A stretch of 64,000 nt of DNA, from the NCBI RefSeq assembly GCF_905147365.1, contig NC_056410.1, positions 4,005,501-4,069,500 of the forward strand, in the 5' to 3' direction. Positions 57,311-64,000 of the stretch are shown here, piece after piece; within the stretch, counting starts at the first letter, position 1, and every line of letters begins with the position of its first letter. The notes under the pieces are model-generated. The model saw only the letters and a list, made by a program, of their open reading frames with translations. It did not search any database and was not told the origin of the DNA. The position numbers and the translations under genes were made by a program. The DNA comes from Aricia agestis (lineage: Eukaryota; Arthropoda; Insecta; Lepidoptera; Lycaenidae).

Positions 57311-57544
57311 ATATAGTGTGATTCAGACACGGTTGTAACTATTTTTACAATTTTTTTTCATTTTGCGTTGATTTGGGACATTCACCGATGTAAAATTTTA
57401 AATTACACAACGCAGACTGTAATTTTTTACACCGGTTTAAACACAGTGACGACGTGGTATTTATTCAGTCGAGAAATAGGCTTGTTATTTTGGTAAAAAT
57501 TGTCTAATTACACCCTTTTTTATCGTTTACTTAGTTACTTTTTT

Positions 57545-57713
57545 ACTAATACGATTAATATTTTCCGGGATAAAAAGCATCATATACCCTCCCTTCCCCA
57601 AAACTAAAAGTATCTCCATAAAAATCCAACAAAATCGGTTTAGCGGCTAGGGCGTCAAGAGATAACAGACAGACAGACACACACACTTTCGCATATTATA
57701 ATATTAGTATGGA
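57545..57713 (-). mobile_element. Helitron, 3' part missing
   Basis: TTTTCCGGGATAAAAAGCAT, CAAAATCGGTTTAGCGGC, CAGACAGACAGACACACACA, TATAATATTAGTATGGA. Confidence 0.6.
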
Positions 57714-58999
57714 TATAAAATACACTGTGTAATGTTATGGTGGACTTTTCAAATTTTTCTTAATCTCTCGAATACAGCACAGAATAATATATTAGTAGTA
57801 ACTGCAGCTAGAATATGAGTAGGCTGGCATGCAGTAGCGGCTTTAAGGGGGTCGACACTGGGCAACCGCCCGGACGCCGGATAAGAAGGGGCGCTGAAGG
57901 CGAATAAAAGGGGCGCCAAAGTACTACCAGAACCCTAGGCGCCGAAGAATCTTCGCCCAGGGCGGTAGTGCTAAAACCGGTCCTGTAGGCATGTTTGGGA
58001 CATTAATCTTTATCTACACGGACCGACTCGTCTGGGTACAAGTGATATTACATAATATTATTATTGCCTAATTTGCATTGTTTATCATACGTGATCTTGT
58101 TTTACATGTTACCAGATCTAAAAGCCTCCATAGGCCTTTGCTTGAGCTATTTTTGTCACAAATAATGGAATTATGAACTTAATTTCAAAATTGCAAACTG
58201 AAATCTAAAAAGAGAACATGCAGGTGACAAATCGTCGCGTAACACTTCCTTCTAAGTAAAGGTTTGTAGAAAATATGAACAAAATGATAATTCTATAGGC
58301 TGCGACACAGAAAGTTATATAGTTATACATGCTGGTTATTATTAGCAAAAGCTAATAATAACTTTTTGTTATTATTAGCACCTAAATATAGCACATTTAC
58401 CGAAAGGAAAACGCTTTACCTTATTACTAACATTTTATTATAATTAATTATAAGTCCGTTAGCAATTAATATTAAGTCCGTTTATCTGTCATTAGGCTAT
58501 AAGAATGCCAAACAAAAGAGTGACATTTTTGACTGTTTTGTACAGAACCCTTCGGGAGCGAATTATCCTTATGTTATAAACTTATAACTTATAACATCCT
58601 TGTTTTTCAAGATAGAGTTTAAATTATTTTAAGCCGTTAATCATGTGGCATATTTTTTAATTTGTATAACTTGTGTAGTTTTACCATGCACTCAAATTAA
58701 TATACTTCGTTATATACTTACGTTGTAGACAATACCTTAACTTAAAAGTTAACCCTACGTCGAGCGTTTTTCGACTCTCCGCGGAGTTTTTAAAAGACAG
58801 AATAGTGATTAAACTCAGTAAAGTCCCCAATTTAAGTAGGTTTCTTTAAGAACAGGGATATAATTTTAATTAAAACGACTTTAATACTGTTATAAAAGTA
58901 AAAACCGGCAAGTGCAAATCTCATATTTTAATTTAAATCATTCAAAGGGCCATACTATTTATCAATTATTAAAGTAGCTATAATAATAACATAACTTAC
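57714..58999. other. Inferred gene A first intron, promoter-proximal part
   Basis: Mostly AT-rich without recognised elements; a fragment with a CAGTAGCGGCTTTAAGGGGG hAT-like end at 57834 and a small hairpin around 58327-58382 (GGTTATTATTAGC). Confidence 0.45.
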
Positions 59000-59121
59000 C
59001 ACTAAATAACGTTGCTTATATAACTAAAACACATTATATATTACTTTACTAAAATTAATATTAAAAAAAGAAATTGACAATGCGTAGAGCGGCGCGGGCG
59101 CACACGCGAAAACTTAACACT
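59000..59121 (-). promoter_or_regulatory. Candidate non-coding first exon and start site of gene A
   Basis: An ACAGT initiator-like site at about 59121 begins a stretch ending in a consensus donor (TTTAGTG|GTAAGT, first intron base 58999). The stretch is GC-rich at first (59085-59110). It would splice to the 5'-UTR acceptor at 51093, giving a 7.9-kb first intron. No transcript evidence is available here. Confidence 0.45.
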
Positions 59122-59135
59122 GTGTTATCAATATC

Positions 59136-59143
59136 TTTATATA
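59136..59143 (-). promoter_or_regulatory. Candidate TATA box of gene A
   Basis: TATATAAA on the minus strand, about 22-30 bp before the presumed start at 59121-59112. Position, GC-rich downstream DNA and the following consensus donor make a coherent promoter, though the spacing to the ACAGT site is slightly short. Confidence 0.4.
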
Positions 59144-59634
59144 GTTTAACGGCTGCTACTGATCGAACAACCTCAACCTTGGTCTGATCATGTTATTATC
59201 ATTACTGAGTTTTCTTTTTTGGGTTTTCGCATACTGAGATTGCAAATTGCAATGACGGCGCCTGGGAAAGGAGGGACACAGAGTAAAAAATATGTAGTCT
59301 TACTATTAGATGACCAACTATATATCATTTTTTCATAATATAAACGTTCCGTGGATTTCCACGATGTAAGCTATCCTATCTTTCTAAGTTGAATCAAATT
59401 GCACGCGGTGTACAAATCAAATTTTAAATCGGTTCAGTAATTTACGAGTCGATCACGGACAAACATCGTGATACGTAATTTAATATATAAAGATTGTATA
59501 CGTATGTCAGACAAAGCAAAATATTATGTTTTTGTGAAACCTATGATGATGATGTTTAAATGTGTGATAAGACATATTGAGCATGAGATTGGCATTATAG
59601 TTCATATAATATATAATAATATAATATCTATGGA

Positions 59635-59885
59635 CGCTTCACACCACGTCAGTCTGGCCCTGTGGTAAGTACCTGAAGGACTTGTGTTACAGGTACCAGA
59701 CAACGGAAATATATTTAATACTTTTATACTATACATATATTTAAGATTTTTATTATATGATACACATATTTAATACACATCCATGACCCAGGAACTTTGA
59801 AAACTTTTTGTTCCGTCGGCGGGACTCGAGCCCGCGACCCCCGGCTTGAGCTACCAACGCGCTCACCACTGAGCCACGGAGGTCG
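59635..59885 (-). mobile_element. tRNA-derived SINE
   Basis: In reverse: GACCTCCGTGGCTCAGTGGT head, GTCGCGGGCTCGAGTCCCGC, ACAAAAAGTTTTCAAAGTTC, AT-rich body, and GACGTGGTGTGAAGCGTCCA tail. Near-identical in layout to 32868-33135. Confidence 0.72.
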
Positions 59886-60740
59886 TCAATATAGCATGCA
59901 TAATATAAAATATTATTATAAAATAATATCAGTCTGGTTAAAATATGACAGAGTTACTATATTAGTGTAGAATAGTAATATAATTTGCTTCACTGCTAAT
60001 AGTCTATTAATATTTTTTTTATATGTGTTATACGATATATGTATATCTTACTTGTGCATACCGTAATCAATCTCAATTCTCATCCAACGCAAGACTTTAA
60101 CGAAGTTCAAAATGCTAACTCTTAACCTAGCTTTAGTTACTTAGTCTCAAATTATTGTCCTACTCAAATCCCGTTCAAATTCTTATCCAACGTAAATGAA
60201 GTAAGTACTTAAGTGAAGAATTACGTTCTTGTGAAGGTGATTTCGATGAACAAAGTAAAAATTCAAAAATTTAGTTCGGAAGCATTATAATTTAAATGCT
60301 ACGCAGTACTACGCGGAATGCTACGCGACTACCTATTTATTATTATCTATCCAATTAAGTATGTATATCTAGAAACTAAACTACTAACCCAAATTATTTG
60401 TGAGATATTTTTTTTATCTTTTATTTATTATATATACACAATCTTCTCTATTACTCTGACCAATTTAGTACATTCTATTCGCCGTACACGAGTCACGACA
60501 ATAATATTAACTATTAAGCAAAAACAAGGGGGATTGATTTACCTACTTCGAATTTGATGTCATTTAAACTGGTTTATAAAAATGTATAATAAATTAATAA
60601 TTAATGAACCCCATGCCAAACAACACGCTTTAATAAATAAGGTGTACGAACCTTTAGGTCCGGTAATTTATAAAAGAGTGGAATAACCCCAAAAATCTGA
60701 TATAATATCTTCGCAATATTATGATATTGTTATTGATATC

Positions 60741-61101
60741 TATACATCTATACATACATACATATAAATAAAATTGGAGTGTCTTTTTGTAATATTGAAA
60801 GAACCGTTTTTTACTACATGCATACGAATGTATTAAATACGCTATTATATAATATACACCAAAACAACATTTTTTTACAATTTTTGTCTGTATGTCTGTC
60901 TGTTTGTTCCGGCTAATCTCCGAAATGGCTGGAGCGATTTTGACGGGACTTTTATAGGCACACCGCACATAGCTGATGTAGAAAGGAGTAATTTAGGCTA
61001 CGTTTTAACCGACTTCCGAAAAGGAGGAGGATATATTTTACTCATTATCTTTGTTATCACAATATTTTGCTGACGCGGACGAAGTCGCGGGCAACAGCTA
61101 G
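60741..61101 (+). mobile_element. Helitron with CGCGGACGAAGTCGCG end
   Basis: CTATACATCTATACATACAT start, AAATTGGAGTGTCTTTTTG, TGGAGCGATTTTGACGGGAC, GACGCGGACGAAGTCGCGGG, CAACAGCTAG. Shorter relative of 23877-24436. The overlapping 104-aa frame at 60654-60968 is not a gene. Confidence 0.7.
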
Positions 61102-61106
61102 TCTTA

Positions 61107-61290
61107 ATATATAATAATAAGTCGGGTTTTCTTTCCTGACGCTATAACTCCAGAACGCACAAACCGATTTCCACGGTTTTGCATTCGTTGGAAAGGTCTC
61201 GGGCTCCGTGAGGTTTATAGAAAAAAAAAAGAAAAAACATCAAGAGAAAAGCAGGAAAACAGGCAAAACAACGTTTGCCGGGACAGCTAG
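61107..61290 (+). mobile_element. Helitron ending TTGCCGGGACAGCTAG
   Basis: TAACTCCAGAACGCACAAAC, GCATTCGTTGGAAAGGTCTC, and end ACGTTTGCCGGGACAGCTAG. It abuts the previous Helitron. Confidence 0.6.
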
Positions 61291-61327
61291 TGATATAATA
61301 AACAACGCAAACTGTACTTACTTAAAG

Positions 61328-61447
61328 ATCTGTTGTTTCATACAAAAGTGATAAAGTCCTAAGAAGCTGTAGTAGAAGATAGGGATCGATCCCTATCTTC
61401 TACTACAGCTTCTTAGGACTTTATCACTTTTGTATGAAACAACAGAT
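61328..61447. repeat. Perfect 120-bp palindrome without spacer
   Basis: 60-bp arms meeting at GGGATC|GATCCC; the outer edge is ATCTGTTGTTTCATACAAAA. No mismatch in 60 base pairs. Confidence 0.92.
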
Positions 61448-61449
61448 AT

Positions 61450-61545
61450 TTTATTAAATACTTATGTAGATTGCTTTCAATAAAAATTTTACATGATATC
61501 ATGTAAAAAATTTATTGAAAGCAATCTACATAAGTATTTAATAAA
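61450..61545. repeat. Near-perfect 96-bp palindrome without spacer
   Basis: 48-bp arms meeting at CATGAT|ATCATG with two mismatched pairs in the A/T tract; outer edge TTTATTAAATACTTATG. Starts 2 bp after the previous palindrome but shares no sequence with it. Confidence 0.88.
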
Positions 61546-61761
61546 GCTACACGAGTAGCTTACTACGAAGTAAACAACTTAAAGTGAAACAGTTAAATTC
61601 CGGTTAAAACCTCGGAAGTGTAGTCCAAAGGAATTACCCGAAACGTTGTGAAAGCAAGGTGAAGGCAACGTAAATGAACTGATTAAATACCTACACAATA
61701 ACTGCACTATGGACGTAGGTTTCACATTATCTGTTTACAGGTAAACCAACCAATAAATCTA

Positions 61762-61990
61762 TCTATATAAAATTCATAGGTGACTGACTGATTGACATAG
61801 TGATCTATCAACGCACAGCCCAAACCACTGGACGGATCGGGCTGAAATTTGGCATGCAGGTAGATGTTATGACGCTGGCATCCGCTAAGAAGGGATTTTG
61901 ATAAATTCCATTTCCAAGAGGTTGAAATAGGGGATGAAAGTTTGCTTACTTTTTAACCGACTTCCAAAAAGGTAGATACTTCCTCAATTT
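61762..61990 (+). mobile_element. Helitron-like element, second type
   Basis: TGACTGACTGATTGACATAG, CAACGCACAGCCCAAACCAC, TTTGGCATGCAGGTAGATGT, GGGGATGAAAGTTTGC; the counterpart of 17224-17436. Confidence 0.5.
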
Positions 61991-62000
61991 GACCATATAA

Positions 62001-62195
62001 TCCATATTTCTATAGTAATATTATAAATACGAAAGTATGTCTGTCTGTCTGGCCGTCTGTCTTTCTGTCTGACTGTTAGTTATACCACTTCACGCCCAAA
62101 CCGCTGACCCGATTTTGTTAAAATTTGGTATGGGGATACATCTAAGGATACTTTTTGTCCCAGAAAAATGTACGGTTTACATGTTTACATGTTCT
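62001..62195 (+). mobile_element. Helitron, 3'-truncated
   Basis: TCCATATTTCTATAGTAATA, GTCTGTCTGTCTGG.., CACTTCACGCCCAAACCGCT, AAAATGTACGGTTTACATG. Confidence 0.58.
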
Positions 62196-62330
62196 ATTAT
62201 TATCAAAATACTAAGTAAGTAACAATAATTTACACAGCGGATACATTCATACAATGTCTGCTTGTCTTCGTCTGGCACTTTGGGAAAGTCATTACAAAGA
62301 CATCGAACCTTGAATTTTTAATTTTTAATT

Positions 62331-62401
62331 GCGTTACTATAAGCCTAAAAAAAAATTTTTAGGCTTATAGTAACGCAGCCCGCGTTACAATAAGCCTAAA
62401 A
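62331..62401. repeat. Palindrome plus third arm
   Basis: GCGTTACTATAAGCCTAAAA and its complement form a 46-bp hairpin (62331-62376). A third copy, CGCGTTACAATAAGCCTAAA, follows at once. Confidence 0.75.
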
Positions 62402-62469
62402 ATTTTTTTTGCTAAAATAATCACGTTTTAAATTAATAACCGCGCATCAGGATTATTAATACTCAACAA

Positions 62470-62665
62470 TCCATACTAATATTATAAATGCGAAATCTCT
62501 GTCTGTCTGTCTGTCTGTCTCGCTTTCACGCCAAAACTACTGAACCGATTGCAATGAAAGTTTGTACACAGTTATTCTAGAGTCTGAGAAAGGACATAGG
62601 CTACATTTTGATGTGGGAAAATATCTTATTTCCATGAAAATATCGATGAAAATGAATTCGCATTG
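62470..62665 (+). mobile_element. Helitron, truncated by a SINE
   Basis: TCCATACTAATATTATAAAT start, GTCTGTCTGTCTGTCTGTCT, CTACTGAACCGATTGCAATG, GAAAGGACATAGGCTACATT; it stops where the SINE begins. Confidence 0.6.
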
Positions 62666-62667
62666 CG

Positions 62668-62800
62668 CGTGGCCAGCGCTCATCCCGGGGGTCCTGGGTT
62701 CGAGTCCCGCAGGCGGAACAAAAAGTTTTCAATGTTCCTGGGTCTTGGATGTGTATTAAAATAAAATTTCAAAAATCTTAAATATATTTTATGTATAATA
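62668..62800 (+). mobile_element. tRNA-derived SINE, shortened head
   Basis: CGTGGCCAGCGCTCATCCCG, GGTCCTGGGTTCGAGTCCCG (B box), GGCGGAACAAAAAGTTTTCA, GGATGTGTATTAAAATA. Confidence 0.65.
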
Positions 62801-63040
62801 TTATAAAAAATCCAGAAATATGCAATGAACATTTTAGTTCTAATACGATTCAACAATGGCGTTTTAATTTTACTTCATTGTAACATAGAACTAATCATAC
62901 TTATTAGTTATTATGTTTTTGTTTATAGTTTTTAATACGTTAGAATAATATGTTTAATAATATTATCACTTGGTATAATAATAATCAATCTATCTTATCT
63001 TATAGAACTCCTACTGCATTTCTAATATATTAGAAATGCA

Positions 63041-63165
63041 TGCATTATGAATGAATGAATGAATGAATATACTTTATTGCGCACATCACAGTTACAAACA
63101 CACACATAAAATAAAGAACAAATAAAATGAAGAGTTGACAACAGAAGGCGCTCTAAAATAAAGGA
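63041..63165 (-). mobile_element. LINE 3' tail with (GAAT)n
   Basis: (TGAA)n then TATACTTTATTGCGCACATC and AACAGAAGGCGCTCT; the same kind of inverted LINE tail as 4437-4560. Confidence 0.5.
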
Positions 63166-64000
63166 GTTCGAGTGTACCGTGTTGGCCTGTATTCCATCCA
63201 GAAAATATATCAATGCAATCAACATTTTAATTCTTATTAGGATTATTAATAGTCAACAATTTACTATCAATGTCAGCAGGACTCAAAGTTCAAAGTACCG
63301 AGGTGACGCCTCCCTTGAGCTCCACCTTCTAACTTCCAGCACCACACGGTCGCCAACTATTTCCTATCGATATTACACAATTATTGTAATTGTATGCGTA
63401 ATAATTACATAACAGTTAATAATTGCATGCTGCATAATAGAAAATCTTCGTGAAAAGGATAAATCACTTAATACATATTACCTAGGACTACGGCGAGGCT
63501 AACACCTGTCAATTATAAAATTATATCATTGGGATAAGGACAGGGCCGACTACCCTAGTAGGCACTATTGTGGTGGAGGTAAAGTGAGTAAGCGCTGCTG
63601 GCAATCAGCATTTTGCAAGCTCGTTAGTCAATTAATGGGAAAATACGTGTATAAACGGAGGTAAAACGTACATGGAGATTACAAATTGTAATATTATTAT
63701 TTTATTTAATGACTAAAAAATTACGAGGTGTATCATCTTAGGGGGCCGACAAAGTCAAAGGTTCTAGTAGAGAAGGCTATCCTTACGCATTACAACAGCT
63801 TTGAACTAAAACTTGTTATAATAATGGCTTTGCGTGCAATTGTTACAAAGACAATAAATTTATTATAACAGATAGGTAACGCATTTTACGAGCAGTGGCG
63901 TAGCAAAGAGGGGCGGTGGGGGTGGGCTGCATCGGGTGTCACCTTTTTGGGGGTGACAGTGCTTACACAAGTACACAATCGCTAGCAAAAAAATATTTTT

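Larger units (their letters stand above)
59144..64000. other. Region upstream of gene A: repeats, no gene
   Basis: Beyond the listed repeats, 59886-60740, 62801-63040 and 63166-64000 hold no recognised gene. A CAGTGGCGTAGC hAT-type end occurs at 63894, its partner presumably outside the window. Confidence 0.5.

Noticed and set aside
60654..60968. 104-aa minus-strand frame
   Set aside because: Lies in a Helitron and its flank.

Overview
The window looks like nuclear DNA of an insect, most likely a moth or butterfly. Coding exons are short (about 110-240 bp) and GC-rich. They sit in AT-rich introns packed with foldback MITEs, non-autonomous Helitrons with CTAG ends, tRNA-derived SINEs and a retroposon bearing the GTCCATGGGCGACGG block, as is typical of lepidopteran introns. 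The species cannot be named from the sequence.

Only two protein-coding genes can be supported. Both are on the minus strand, head to tail, and both encode CD36 / class B scavenger receptors: an N-terminal membrane segment, a large glycosylated ectodomain and a C-terminal membrane segment. The upstream copy (gene A) has coding exons from 51071 down to 38331 and predicts 552 aa. The downstream copy (gene B) runs from 20220 down to 291 and predicts 549 aa. Each has 11 coding exons with the same intron positions and phases, so they are products of a tandem duplication. I assembled them by hand from GT..AG junctions. Phases agree at all 20 junctions and both frames stay open to a stop. A candidate TATA promoter and non-coding first exon for A lie at 59000-59121. 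A weaker candidate first exon for B lies at 37422-37484, only about 0.85 kb beyond the stop codon of A.

Layout: 83-20237 is gene B with repeat-rich introns. 20238-37421 is its inferred first intron, holding a dead R1-type LINE, a (TA)n microsatellite, GC-rich MITEs, Helitrons and SINEs. 37485-38330 is the short intergenic gap. 38331-51092 is the coding part of gene A. 51093-58999 is its inferred first intron, dominated by very large inverted repeats. 59122-64000 has no gene I can recognise, but holds a perfect 120-bp palindrome followed at once by a second, near-perfect one.

The receptor pair probably acts at the plasma membrane or on endosomes in lipid, carotenoid or particle uptake, but the ligand cannot be inferred. 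The most striking features are structural: a dense family of foldback elements (about a dozen copies), three very long inverted repeats able to form long RNA hairpins, a Helitron end 7 nt from a splice acceptor, and tandem in-frame donors in gene A. I see no bacterial-type system, CRISPR array, rRNA gene or convincing functional tRNA gene.
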